From the NCBI GenBank assembly GCA_020746875.1, contig JAGTJL010000052.1, forward strand, positions 1 to 21,142: a stretch of 21,142 nt of DNA, read 5' to 3'. Position 1 is the first letter of the stretch. Each line of letters begins with the position of its first letter. The notes under the pieces were generated by a model. The model saw only the letters and a list, made by a program, of their open reading frames with translations. It did not search any database and was not told where the DNA came from. This DNA comes from Rhexocercosporidium sp. MPI-PUGE-AT-0058. Lineage: Eukaryota > Ascomycota > Leotiomycetes > Helotiales. Shown piece by piece: positions 8,985-18,389 of this stretch. Made by a program: the position numbers and the translations under genes.

Positions 8985-9485
8985 GTTCTTGGCGGCAGCG
9001 ACGAAGCTCTTCGAGTAAATAGGTAATAGAATAGAGATTTATTACCTCGTTTATTAAAGTAAGCTCTTTCTTATCTTGCCGTATTAACTTTAATAGCGGC
9101 AGTTATTTATTCAAAGGAGACTTAAGAGACTTCTTAAGCTAAGCTAGCTGGTTATTCCTCGGAGAGCTTAATTACTTAGGCTTTACGCTCCTCGGTCTTT
9201 ATTTTTACTAAATTTAAGACGGCTCTTACTTCTTCGATTATTATTAAGCAAAACTTTATTCTTAAAGCTTTTATTACGCTAGTTAAGCAGTCTTCCTCCG
9301 CTCGTAAGAGTTTCTTAATTAAGTCTACTATTAAGTCTATTATTAAGCCTATTACTAAGCCTGCTATTCTTTCGAATAAGCTTAAGGCCGCTGTAAAGGT
9401 CTTTATGAAAGTCTTCTTTCTCTCGCACGAGAAGTAAACCGATCTATTTTAGTCGTTTTCCCGCTTTTCTTAAGGAATACTTCTT
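8985..9485 (-). pseudogene. P5: RIP-degraded gene remnant, amphipathic helical protein
   Basis: On the minus strand one frame runs about 165 codons with few TAA stops. It reads NRSVYFSCERKKTFIKTFTA, then ALSLFERIAGLVIGLIIDL, IVDLIKKLLRAEEDCLTSVI, IIIEEVRAVLNLVKIKTEER and VIKLSEE, then ASLAQEVSQVSFEQITAAIK. A Leu/Ile tetrapeptide repeat (GLVI, GLII, DLIV, DLIK) comes from a 12-bp tandem repeat. Part of the region is also open in another minus frame (KSPLNKQLPLLKLIRQDKKEL...LEELRRCRQELEKL) and on the plus strand, so the register is only moderately certain. A coiled-coil or membrane-associated helical protein is possible. The 3' end faces PAL (f), and the 5' end faces P6 on the other strand with a shortened PAL-like word at 9519-9535. 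Confidence 0.45.
9318..9365 (-). repeat. 12-bp coding tandem repeat, 4 units, in P5
   Basis: ATTAAGTCTACT, ATTAAGTCTATT, ATTAAGCCTATT and ACTAAGCCTGCT follow each other. On the minus strand they give the tetrapeptides GLVI, GLII, DLIV and DL in the P5 frame. Confidence 0.75.
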
Positions 9486-9639
9486 TTAAAGATTATTATA
9501 ATTCTTATTTACTTTTCTATTTTAATCGCTAAAATATTAGCTTTTAATAATATTATCTTAGAAGATAATATAACGCTTTTATTTAAAAATAAGTAGTGCC
9601 TTTTTTTATAAGGTTTTAATATTAATATTTAATAAGTGG

Positions 9640-9889
9640 AGGAGATATTCAGCAGATTAATTTTTAGCTCGGACGCCGATGCTTTTAGTTTTATATTTTT
9701 TAAGGAGGCAGGTTATAAAAGCAGCTCTAGTATATTATTGAAGAAGCATAGCTTATTATTAGACTACTTAGAATTGCTATTAAAGAAGTAAAAGCAAAAG
9801 CAGAAGCAGGTTAAAACGGCAGTAGAAGCTCCGGTTCTTTAGGCGGCAAGAAATCTTAAGGCAAATAAGAAAAAGAATAAGTAATAATT
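9640..9889 (+). pseudogene. P6: RIP-degraded C-terminal gene fragment with Lys-rich end
   Basis: The plus strand reads EEIFSRLIFSSDADAFSFIF, then FKEAGYKSSSSILLKKHSLL, LDYLELLLKK, a Lys/Gln run (KQKQKQ), VKTAVEAPVL and AARNLKANKKKNK, before a double TAA at 9884-9889. Two earlier stops (TAA after LLLKK, TAG after APVL) sit where Gln fits. The basic tail and double stop suggest a genuine C terminus. Nothing readable in the same frame precedes about 9640, so the N-terminal part is lost or in another frame. Function unknown. Confidence 0.5.
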
Positions 9890-10359
9890 ATAGTAAAGGG
9901 ATTCGGCCGTATATATAATAAAATAATATAATTTAATGAAATTATAACTAGAAGCTGATATTCTTTTCGTTTTTGATTTTAACGTATTTTAAATCTTATT
10001 ACGAATTAGTAAAGAGGGATAAAATATTAGAAGCGGCCTGTTTTTTACTTAAGTTAAAATAATCTTATATTCGATAAGTATTAGTTAGGGATATAATAAT
10101 ATAACTTAAATTAGCCGTATAATTCATATTACGCTCTTCCGAATAATATACTCTTCCGAATAATACGTTCTTTTTATAATAATACGCTCTTTTTTTAATA
10201 CGCCGGTAAATTTTTAGCGCCTTACGATTATTAAAAAATATAAATAATCCGCTTTTTTATTTCTAGCGATGTTTTTGGCAAATTATTTTAAGATATAGCT
10301 CGCGGATAATATCTTATAAAATAATACTTTCTTAAGGGAATATTAAGTTATAAACTTCT
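9890..10359. other. Stretch between convergent remnants P6 and P7
   Basis: No frame is convincingly open. A degenerate 17-19-bp repeat built on CTCTTCCGAATAATA occupies 10128-10203. Unlike the other convergent junctions, no clear PAL copy is visible here. Confidence 0.45.
10128..10203. repeat. Short 17-19-bp degenerate tandem repeat, about 4 units
   Basis: CTCTTCCGAATAATA occurs at 10134 and 10151. It is followed by CGTTCTTTTTATAATAATA and CGCTCTTTTTTTAATA, which look like diverged units of the same repeat. Confidence 0.6.
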
Positions 10360-11010
10360 TGTTTTCTTTATATATAATAATAACGCTAATCGATATAACT
10401 TTTCTAATAAATTATATATTATTTAATACTCGAACTAATAAATACGCGACCGGAAAAGATCTCGCGTATTTAAGATACTTTTCGATCTTTAGTAAAAACG
10501 CTATAAGTATCGTTAAAATCGTCCTCGCTATTATTATAAGATTTACTTACTCGCGAGCTTTTTCTTACGCTTTTATTACCGATATACTTCCTGTTATTGC
10601 TAATTCGAGCTCTATTTAATACTTTTATTACTCTTCTTTTACTTTATATAGACTGAATACTTTTATTTTCTGTAGATTTGCTTTTTTTAGATTCGCCTTT
10701 TACGAATTTACTTTCTACGAATCTACCTTTTACGAATCTGCCTTTTCCGAATCCGCCTTCTTTAAATCCGCTTTTTGCGAATCTGCTTTCTTCGAATCCG
10801 CCCTCTTCGAATCCGCTTTTATTAAGCTTCTTCTTATTAAATATCCGGTTATCGAATCTGCTTGTATCGAAATCCTTTATTTTAGATTATTCTTTTACGC
10901 TAAACTCCTTAGTAATACGGCTTTTAAAACGGAGGAAGATATTTTATAAAATAAGAATAAGTATAGCGAAAGATATAAATCCTCGGCAAGTTATATTTCG
11001 ATAATAAAGC
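10360..11010 (-). pseudogene. P7: RIP-degraded gene remnant with GFEEG-type pentapeptide repeats
   Basis: The minus strand gives about 200 codons in one register, with only TAA and a few TAG stops towards the end. It reads ITCRGFISFAILILIL, then NIFLRFKSRITKEFSVKE and SKIKDFDTSRFDNRIFNKKK. A run of nine pentapeptides follows (GFEEG, GFEES, RFAKS, GFKEG, GFGKG, RFVKG), then KSKSTENKSIQSI and NRARISNNRKYIGNKSVRKS, and SYNNSEDDFNDTYSVFTKDR. The repeat region and what follows are basic and low in hydrophobics, as in an intrinsically disordered tail. The plus-strand alternative is Pro/Asn/Leu low complexity and less protein-like. P8 begins about 120 bases upstream on the other strand, making a divergent pair. 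Confidence 0.6.
10688..10822 (-). repeat. 15-bp coding tandem repeat, 9 units (pentapeptide GFEEG-like)
   Basis: GAAT-type anchors at 10703, 10718, 10733, 10748, 10763, 10778, 10793 and 10808 give an exact 15-bp period, with a further unit at 10688. Read on the minus strand the units are GFEEG, GFEES, RFAKS, GRFVK and similar, in frame with P7. Confidence 0.85.
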
Positions 11011-11129
11011 TAAAAGTTAAAATCGAACGCGGTAGAGACTTTTAAGTAAGAGTTATAATTATTATAAATTAAAGAAAAAAAGAATAATTCTGTTATTTTA
11101 TTTTAAATTAAGCTTTTATAAGTTGCTTT

Positions 11130-12152
11130 TTTTAAAGAATTCTTTTTTGAAAATACTTTCGGCGGATCTTATTAAAAGCGAATCCTCGAGCTCTTTAATG
11201 AAATTATCGATTGCGAACAAGTTAAGATATTAAGGGTAGCTCTTATAATAAAGCGGGCCTCGAAATAAAACTCGCTGCCCGAGATGCAAACCTTCTTCTT
11301 GATATATATTAAGTATGAAGTAAAGGAAGCTAAGTAAGAAATTACTTAAGAGATTATTAAAACGATTCGCGGGTTCGAGCTATATTAAGCGTTTATTAAT
11401 CTGCGAGAGAAAGCCGCAGGATTAGAAGAAAAAGAGCTGCGGGGGTTCTTCGAGTTATAAAGCTTTCCGAGATCGTAAGGTCGCGATATTCGCAGTTATA
11501 TTATAAGATATTTAGCTAAGGAGTTAGAAATGAAATAAGAGCACTTAAGTAATAAGTTATAAATATATTAAGAAGTTTACTTTTTTATGTAATAATTTAG
11601 TAAGGGTATTATAATATTACTTCCGAAAGGAGCGTCGAGTCAGTAAGTAGTTTATAAAAACTTTTCTTATTGCGCTTTTAATAACTTTTAGAATTTATAA
11701 GATTAGTATTTAAAAAATATAATAAATCGTTAAAGTCTTTTTCGACGCTTTCCTTAAGGCAGTAGGTATTTGCTTAGCTATAAAATACTTAATTCCTTAT
11801 ATTATGAAAAATACAGATATTATATTCTTTTCTTTTTAAGTATTACAAGAGGCATGCCGGCTAGATCTTTTTTTATTTAAAATCCTCGACCTCTTGCGAG
11901 GCGTAGAAAATGATTCGGGCGAAGCTCTTTTTCTTTAACCGGTCTTAGACTTAATTCGTATTATTCGCTCTTATTCGCGGGCAATAATTGCTTTAAGAAA
12001 TATTATTTATTACTTAATATTATCGAAATTGCTTATAAAAAATTTTTTATTATTATAACGTAATTATAATATAATTAAAGTAATTTCCTAAAAAAGATAT
12101 AACTTTTGCTTAATAAGTCAGTAAGCCGTCGGCGGTTGCTTAATAGACGGTA
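11130..12152 (+). pseudogene. P8: RIP-degraded gene remnant, unrecognised, about 340 codons
   Basis: One plus-strand register (codons at 11155, still in phase at 11854) is readable from about 11130 to a TAG near 12150. It has no frameshift, many TAA stops and a TGA. It reads KRILELFNEIIDCEQVKILR, then VALIIKRASK, NSLPEMQTFFLIYIKYEVKE, IKTIRGFELY, AFINLREKAAGLEEKELRGF and RDIRSYIIRYLAKELEMK. Further on come YILFFLSITRGMPARSFF, NPRPLARRRK and FGRSSFSLTGLRLNSYYSLL. The order, charged helical half then basic Arg-rich half, would suit a nucleic-acid enzyme or recombinase, but no catalytic set is visible and I do not assign it. PAL (g) begins directly after its end. Confidence 0.65.
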
Positions 12153-12159
12153 GTTTAAG

Positions 12160-12185
12160 GTTTTAACATATTAATATACTAAAAC
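12160..12185. repeat. PAL copy (g)
   Basis: GTTTTAACATATT is followed by AATATACTAAAAC. It lies exactly between the 3' ends of the convergent remnants P8 and P9. Confidence 0.75.
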
Positions 12186-12189
12186 TTAT

Positions 12190-13080
12190 TATAATAAACA
12201 TTATATTCCTCGCGCGAGTTAATTTAATTAATCTTTATACCTTTCTCGAATATATACTTCTTATTTATCGCTTGCTTTTCTTTAAATGCTTAAAGGTTAT
12301 TCGAAAGCGGGAAGGCGGCGCAGAAGACCTTTCGTCTCTTCGAGTAAGTCTTTATTTTAAAGTCAGTTAAGAAAGAAAATTATAAGCTTAATAGATTTCT
12401 TTATTAAGGTATATTTGCTTAAACGTGAAGCTAAAAGCTTCTTATACTAATTTATAATAGAGTTTTATATGTAATTCTTTATTTACTTCTTTAAAAGCTT
12501 CTTACGTAACTTCCTCTTAATTTGTCCTTTATATACCGGGCACTCTTCGATTATCTTTTACTTTCGCTATTATATCTTCTTTAATACCGAAACAAATCGA
12601 TAAGTATAATAAAATCTCAGGCTTTCCGTTGAACTCTGGCTTTAGATTTGCTTTTATATTTTTATTATTATTAGACGCAAGTAGTCTTAACTTAATATCG
12701 AACTTTAGTTTTAAATTTGCTTTTATACTTTTATTACTATCGAACGCAGGTAATCTTAGCTTGATATCGAACTCTGACTCTGGATTTATTCTTATATTCT
12801 TATTACTATCGGATGCGGGCAGTTCTGGCTTGATATCGAACTCTAGCTCTGGATTTATTCTTATATTGCTATTGCTATCGGATGCGAGTAGCCTTAGCTT
12901 GACGTTCCTTATATATATATAAGCTTAGCTTTTAAGCGATTTTATTATGAATAATTAAATCGAACTGTTTTTATTATTTAAGTATTTTACTTTTCGTTAA
13001 ACGTCGTCTTTTGATTTATAAATACTTTAACGCTCGAGGCAATTCGACGTATAAGGAAAAAATATCGAGAACTCTTTAAA
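12190..13080 (-). pseudogene. P9: RIP-degraded gene remnant with four 23-residue repeats
   Basis: One minus-strand frame is readable for about 295 codons, and every stop seen is TAA at a Gln-like position. The order is VLDIFSLYVELPRALKYL, then IKRRRLTKSKILK and FDLIIHNKIA. Four 23-residue repeats (LPASDSNKNIRINPESEFDI) follow at 12626-12901, then CFGIKEDIIAKVKDNRRVPG, EEVTQEAFKEVNKELHIKLY and YKLVQEAFSFTFKQIYLNKE. The end is basic (LTRRDERSSAPPSRFRITF, KHLKKSKR). The family is not recognised. The mixture of repeats and a basic C-terminal region suggests a structural or nucleic-acid-binding role, which is speculative. It is divergent from P10 and convergent with P8, with PAL (g) between. Confidence 0.65.
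12626..12901 (-). repeat. 69-bp coding tandem repeat, 4 units (23 residues) in P9
   Basis: The word ATATCGAAC or its variant recurs at 12626, 12695, 12764 and 12833, and a degenerate match falls at 12902: an exact 69-bp period. Minus-strand units read L-PASDSNKNIRINPE-EFDIK with changes mostly explained by transitions. Confidence 0.85.
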
Positions 13081-13083
13081 AAG

Positions 13084-15960
13084 GAAAAGTTAAAAGATAA
13101 AATATAATACTTTAAATATAATTTAAAAAGAAGCGAGTAGAACGCTATTACAAGAACGCTTTTATAAGATAAGACTAAGTTAATATACGTTTTTATATAA
13201 ATCTTAAAAGACGATAATAATTAAGTAAATTATCTCGGAGTTTCTTAAAGAAATTAATCTTTTTAAATCTTTAAATAAACTTATAAATTTATTTAAAAAT
13301 TAAAAGTATTCGTCGCCGCGTTATAAGCAAAACTATAATATTCTAAATCTCAGGCGTCGATATGATTTATTAAATTAATCTGAAAAATATTATAAGCTTA
13401 TAGACTTCTTTTTTCGTCATATTTAAGCGGGTATTTTAAGCTATACGAAAAGTTAATACGGTTTTTAAAATATAGCTTATAATACTTCGGCGAAAAGCAA
13501 TTATTACTTTTTAAATATTATATATATAAGGACCGAATTATTCCTTAATAACACTTTTATTAGACTCGAGAGCAATATCCTTCGTACTAATCAAAGGATA
13601 AGCCCGAAAGCTATTCTCTCTTCGATCCTTATTCTTATAGAGCTTTTCACGGGAATATTAAATGCTTCGTCTTTTCTAAAGAATATTTATTTATACGTAA
13701 AAGAGCTTTAAGTTATATTTCCTTAAATAAGTTACGATTTAAATAATATAATTAAATTTCCGGTTTTTTTAAGAGTATTTCTCATAGAGTTTTATTATTA
13801 TTTAATTTTATAATACTTGCGTAGAATCGTAAGCAATCTTCATATTAAGCGAGTAATCTCTTATTTATTTATTAATAGGCATAATATATAAGTTATAATT
13901 TAATTTCGATATATTCTATATTTATATCTCGGTAATATTACCGGTATTTATGATTACTCGATTTATATTTTCTTCCCTTATTTATATATTAAAAAGCATA
14001 CTTTTAAAAGCTTAATTAGCGAATAAATAGGTCGTTTTACGAACTACGTAATACTTAAGAGTATTTTCTAATATATTCCCGACGTTATTACTTAATATAT
14101 CCTACTAAGTTGGTTAATAAATCAATTAAACGCTTCTGCTCGAGCGAACGAGATGCGAACCAGAGTTCAGGATTTATACGTAAAAACGCACCGAACTTAC
14201 TTAATTTAATCGGAATACTTTAAGGTTATTTAGGAAACGGTTTAAAGCCTTATTACTTAAGCGAACCTCTCGGAGTTCTCTAGTGCTTTTCTTTATATAA
14301 TTAATAAAGGATATAAATTATAGTTCTAAAGATAAGACTCTTTTCCTACGGTTCTGATTAAGTTTTATAATAAATTAGATATTATATTTAATTAGAGATT
14401 CTTATAATATAACGAATTTTATATTGATCTGGCTACCGAGATTTGCTTTAGCTTTCTTACTTTTAGGAATACGAATTAAGGAAAGGCTTAAGTATATTTA
14501 TAAAAGCGATATTATTTAGAAAAGTTTCTAAAAGCTATATATAAAGAAAAAGGAATTTCGGGTAGAACTTAATATTATAACGTTAAGTTCTTATCCGAGG
14601 CGTATAATATAATATATATACTTAGAAAGAAATCTTAGGTTTTTCATAATAGCTTAAAGTATTAGTAATATTACGTTATTAAAAAAGAAATCTGTGATAT
14701 TAGAATTATTTATTTATTCTAAAATAAGAGCTTTTTAAAGCTCTGCCTTAATTCGACTACTTAATACTCGGCTGTATTAAATGCGAAGTAGGCAAGGAAA
14801 AAATTACGAGAGGCGTTAATCGGAAGTTATTATAAAGCTAAAAAGCAAGTACGCTTTGCTTATCGAGATGCTCGTAATCGGTCGACTTCGTTACGCTTCG
14901 AATATTGGGTAGTAAGTACGGTTTTAATAATTTTATTAAATAAATATTAAGAAAAGGTAATATATAAATCAAAAGTAATAGTTCTTCTTTAGTAATCTTA
15001 GATTCCGCTTTTCGCATAAATTATTAAAAGCCCGAAGTATTGCGATTATATATTAAATAATATTCAGAAGATCTATACTTTATTTAAAGCGATTATTTTA
15101 ATTTTATTAAAAAAGAGAATTCGTAAAAGATAAAACTATTTGCTTTACGCTTTCTTTTAATACCTTCGATACTTCTTTTCTCAAAGTGTATTAATAATTT
15201 AACTTATATTTTAATACAAGCGGCGGGAAAGTAAAGATAATAAGTAGATCTAGTATAAGTTAAGCTTTAAATTAATTTTAATTCGGACGGGCTATTATTA
15301 GTTTATGCTTATCGTTAATTAAAAGTATTTTTAGCTAATAGAAAAAGTTTATTTTTATTTTATAATAAGATTTAAAGATATCTTAAGATTTAATTAAAAA
15401 GCTCGCGAAGTAAGGGATATTACTTAATAATTTAACGACGTTCTCGCGGTTCTTTCGCGGGCTATTAAGTACCTTATTCAATTAGTTAAAGTCTTAAAAC
15501 TGCTTAATTATTTATATTTCAAGAGATATCGATAAGAAGTTCTTTTTTTATTTTTTAAAAAGTTTTCTTTAAACTAGCTAAAAATAAGAAGCAAGATCGA
15601 GACAGATATTATTAATTTTTATTATTCTAGTTTATCGACTTATTTTAAAGATTTATATTTTGCTTCTGGGAACCGTATAAAAGTAATAACCGTAAGCGAG
15701 ATATTCGACTGGTTATAATTATCGTTTTTTAAATATAAGCGTAAATATTTTGAAGATAAGTAATACCGAAGGATATTAGAAAAAGTGAATAAGGCTCTTC
15801 GACCGTATATCTTAATCTACGAATAATAAAAGAATAACTTTTTTCTTAATTTCTTTACGTTTTATTAAATATTACTTCTTTTAGACGGAAATAGGACCTT
15901 GATTTTAATAATAAAAGAAACTGGTAAGCGGACTTAATAATCGGTGATTTGGAAAAGAGG
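13084..15960 (+). pseudogene. P10: large RIP-degraded gene remnant with one frameshift, unrecognised
   Basis: This is the longest remnant. The first part (codons in phase with 13591) runs 13084 to about 13820. It reads DKTKLIYVFI, KLKVFVAAL, SSYLSGYFKLYEKLIRFLKY, SKDKPESYSLFDPYSYRAFH, GNIKCFVFSKEYLFIRKRAL and ISHRVLLLFN. Near 13800-13822 the register shifts by one (codons in phase with 13814) and continues YLRRIVSNLHIKRVISYLFI, LGNITGIYDYSIYIFFPYLY, LLSWLINQLNASARANEMRT, VQDLYVKTHRTYLI and LSEFSSAFLYIINKGYKL. It then reads LREALIGSYYKAKKQVRFAY, RDARNRSTSLRFEYWVVSTV and IIKSPKYCDYILNNIQKIYT. Beyond about 15400 the frame is uncertain. Stops are TAA, TAG and TGA of RIP type. No known domain is evident, and length suggests a protein of 700-950 residues. 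PAL (h) follows. Confidence 0.65.
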
Positions 15961-16069
15961 ATTCGTTTAAGAGCGAAAAAAATAACATAAGAATAAGTTT
16001 ATAATTTATTTTATATTTCTCTCGCTGCTAAAAGTATAAATGCTTCGATATCTAAAATTATAAAAAAGG

Positions 16070-16095
16070 GTTTTAGTATATCGATATACTAAAAT
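16070..16095. repeat. PAL copy (h), perfect 24-bp palindrome
   Basis: TTTTAGTATATC (16071-16082) is followed by its exact reverse complement GATATACTAAAA (16083-16094). It sits between the convergent 3' ends of P10 and P11. A partial second half-site, TTCGATATCTAAAAT, lies 25 bases to the left (16045-16059). Confidence 0.9.
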
Positions 16096-16189
16096 AATAA
16101 CTTGATTTCAAATTAATTATTAATTATATATAAAGCTAAGTAAAGTCTTATTCGGAAACTTTTTATTAAAATTTTATATAAAGTTAATT

Positions 16190-17610
16190 TATTATTAATT
16201 TAGTTATTATTATTCTTTCTTTTTATCTTAGTTTATTTCTTTGCCTTTACTCGTATTTTTTACTTTCTTTTTTTATTTTACGCTCGCATTCTCTATTTTC
16301 TCTTCTTGTTCTACGCCCGTACTTTTTATTCTCTTTTCTTATTCTACGCCCGTACTCTTTACTCTTTCCTCTTATTCTTCGCCCTTACCTGCACCTTCTA
16401 TTTCCTCTTATTCCACGCTTTTACCCGCATCTTCCACTTCTTCTTGTTCCTCGCCTTTATTCGCATCTTTTACTTCCTTTTATTCATTTATATTTTTTAC
16501 TTTTTCTTATTCTTCGCTTTTAGCTTTTTTCTTCGGCGCCTTATTTTTATTTTTATTTATACTTTTTACTTTTTCTTCCTAATCTTCGCGGTCGCTTTCT
16601 GCTTCTAGTACTTTATTTTCATTCTTTAAATCTTTATTTTAATTCTTAACCGATTCCTTTTCTTTTAATTCGTCGCTTTTATTATTAGCCGATTCAAAAG
16701 CTTTTAATTTAGTTTCAGGAAATAACTCTTAGATTAAGGCTTTTATAATTATATCTTAAGTTCTAAGGCCTTCGTTTCAGCGAAGATTTAATAAAACTTT
16801 AAAAGAAAGCGATATTAAAGCTTTAAAGTTTATTTTTTCGTTTTTATATTTAGCGATACTTCGTAATATAACTAATTATGACTTAACGATTAAGTTTTGT
16901 TCTTCCTCGGTATCGCCTTTTATAGCTTTAATTAAAGCGATTATTATACTTATTATTACTTTTCAAATATTCTGTCGAGTGCGAAAGGCGCTGCCGTATA
17001 AGATCTTAATCTTAATAATAAATATTATATGAATGACGCCAAGCGAGAGGAATATAACGTGCGCGGAAGTCTGATAAATAATAATAAGGTTTATTAGCTT
17101 TGTAATTATAGATATGATTATCGGGGAAGCTTTTAATATAATAATAATATTTGCTTGAATTAAAAGAGCGAGTAACTAGATCTTTTCGCAATCTCTTACG
17201 AGAGTAAAGAGCCTTATATATTTAATATTAATATAAAAAGTAATTATTTAATTTATAAAGCCGATATTAATTATATAAACCGAAAAGAGCTTTAAGATAA
17301 TAATCTGTTTGCCGAAGCGGGATAGTAAGCGTAATTCGAAATTCGTAAAAATAAGTAATAAGTTAAAAACGGACAAGATATTTAATATGCTTTTAGCCGG
17401 CTTTCTGATTTCTTTTAAAAGTATTTTAATAACGTCTTTCTAAAAGTATAATTCTTTCGCTTAAGAATTATTTTTTTAATTAATAAGCACGTGAACTTTG
17501 CGATTTCTTTTCACGCTTTTAAGTATAGTATTCTATAAGTCGTTTAAAGTAAAGACTGGTTTAGGATAGTATTCTTTTATAAGGATAAGCTTCGGTATAT
17601 CGGTATTTTA
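16190..17610 (-). pseudogene. P11: RIP-degraded gene remnant with 11-residue repeats in a charged tail
   Basis: The minus strand holds one register of about 450 codons with no frameshift seen. Stops are mostly TAA, with two TAG and two TGA. The start reads DIPKLILIKEYYPKPVFTLN, DLQNTILKSVKRNRKVHVLI and DVIKILLKEIRKPAKSILN. A central part unusually rich in Ile follows, probably Val, Ala and Thr codons changed by RIP, then IKAIKGDTEEEQNLIVKS and LFPETKLKAFESANNKSDEL. The last third is strongly charged (KEKESVKN, EAESDRED, NKAPKKKAKSEE) and carries 33-36-bp repeats reading KSTGVEQEKRI. In most repeats the Gln codon has become TAA. The hydrophobic plus-strand frames here mirror this tail. The N terminus shares a 17-base word with the region next to P1, so P1 and P11 could be related. 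Confidence 0.7.
16270..16520 (-). repeat. 33-36-bp coding tandem repeat, about 7 units (11-12 residues) in P11
   Basis: TACGCCCGTAC-like anchors recur at 16278, 16311, 16344, 16377, 16413 and 16449, and one near 16510. Minus-strand units read KSTGVEQEKRI and variants. CAA is intact in the unit at 16306-16308 and in one at 16446, while the equivalent codon is TAA in the others. Confidence 0.8.
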
Positions 17611-17611
17611 C
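17591..17611. repeat. PAL copy (i), degenerate
   Basis: TTCGGTATATCGGTATTTTA resembles PAL copy (a). The longer 17-mer TAAGCTTCGGTATATCG (17586-17602) differs from that at 4307-4323 by one transition. It overlaps the 5' part of the P11 reading frame. Confidence 0.45.
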
Positions 17612-18389
17612 GATAGCTTTTTTAAATATTAATTATTAATTACGAATATAACGTTATATATACGTTTCTTAGCTTTAAGGCTTGATTCGAAAAAGTTGAT
17701 GAAAGCGGGAGGAAGTAAGGCTTTAAGTAAATTAGTATTAATAATAAGGGAAGAGTAATAATAATATATTATCGGGCTTTACGAGCTTTTAATTTCTATT
17801 ATATTTTTTTATTTCGTTTTTTCTTTTTTGTAATTAATAAAGTCTTTATATTATTTTCTTTTTTTGTTTTTTTTATAATTTTGCTTTTGCTTACTTTTAA
17901 TTACTTACGTTTCTTAGACTTCTATAGCGAAGCGGAGTAGTCTTTTAAGCTTTTTGTTAGTATTTTCTTTGTAGTTTTTATTAAGTTTAGAAATATAATT
18001 ACGGTTATATAAAAGTTCGCGGTATATATTATTATTTAATATTTTGATATATCGATATGCTTAAATAAACCGATTATTAGCTAACGACTGGCTGCTGTAC
18101 GGATTAATCCCGCCTGCTGATTACGATTAGTACGCTTTTATATAAAGATAATAAATTAAAACTAGTATATATTTATTAAAGTACAATTCTTACTTTGCTA
18201 ATGCTTATAAATTAAAACTTTTTTTAAAGACCGACTTTATATATTAATAAGATATAATCTTATCTTGAGCGATATCGATAATATTATGAAGTAGATAGTA
18301 TTAGCTCGTTGGTTATTTCGCGTATAAACTTAGGGGTTTATTAATGCGTTAGTAGGAATAGAAGTAGAAGATGTTATTCGTAGAAGTTA
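17612..18389. other. Divergent intergenic region between P11 and P12
   Basis: No frame was convincing. It includes a T-rich run with C interruptions at 17795-17890 and PAL copy (j) at 18041-18066. Just right of the palindrome is a moderately GC-rich patch (ACTGGCTGCTGTACGG near 18087). Promoters of both neighbours would be expected here if they were once genes. Confidence 0.4.
18041..18066. repeat. PAL copy (j)
   Basis: ATTTTGATATATC is followed by GATATGCTTAAAT. It lies in the divergent gap between P11 and P12 and is followed by a more GC-rich patch, as at copy (b). Confidence 0.7.

Noticed and set aside
9519..9535. Thirteenth palindrome copy, ATTTTAATCGCTAAAAT
   Set aside because: Only 17 bases with the centre missing. 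It could be a deleted copy but is also expected by chance in AT-rich DNA.
10678..11004. Plus-strand frame with Pro/Asn/Leu repeats
   Set aside because: It mirrors the GFEEG repeat of P7. The minus-strand reading continues into sensible charged sequence on both sides.
11800..11960. GMPAR-type motif in P8 as a sign of a recombinase- or helicase-associated fungal protein
   Set aside because: Only a five-residue resemblance from memory. The residues that follow do not fit and no catalytic set is visible.
12629..12922. Plus-strand frame with Leu-rich repeats resembling an LRR or membrane protein
   Set aside because: The minus strand is readable for about 295 codons through the same repeat. The Leu runs are complementary to Asn/Lys/Ile codons.
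13540..13600. LLLDSRA in an alternative plus frame as a retroviral-type protease motif
   Set aside because: It is in the wrong register relative to the long P10 frame, and the Asp-Ser/Thr-Gly core is absent.
16241..16608. Overlapping plus-strand Phe/Ser/Tyr-rich frames
   Set aside because: They are shadows of the charged P11 tail, whose minus frame stays in register for over 1.2 kb.
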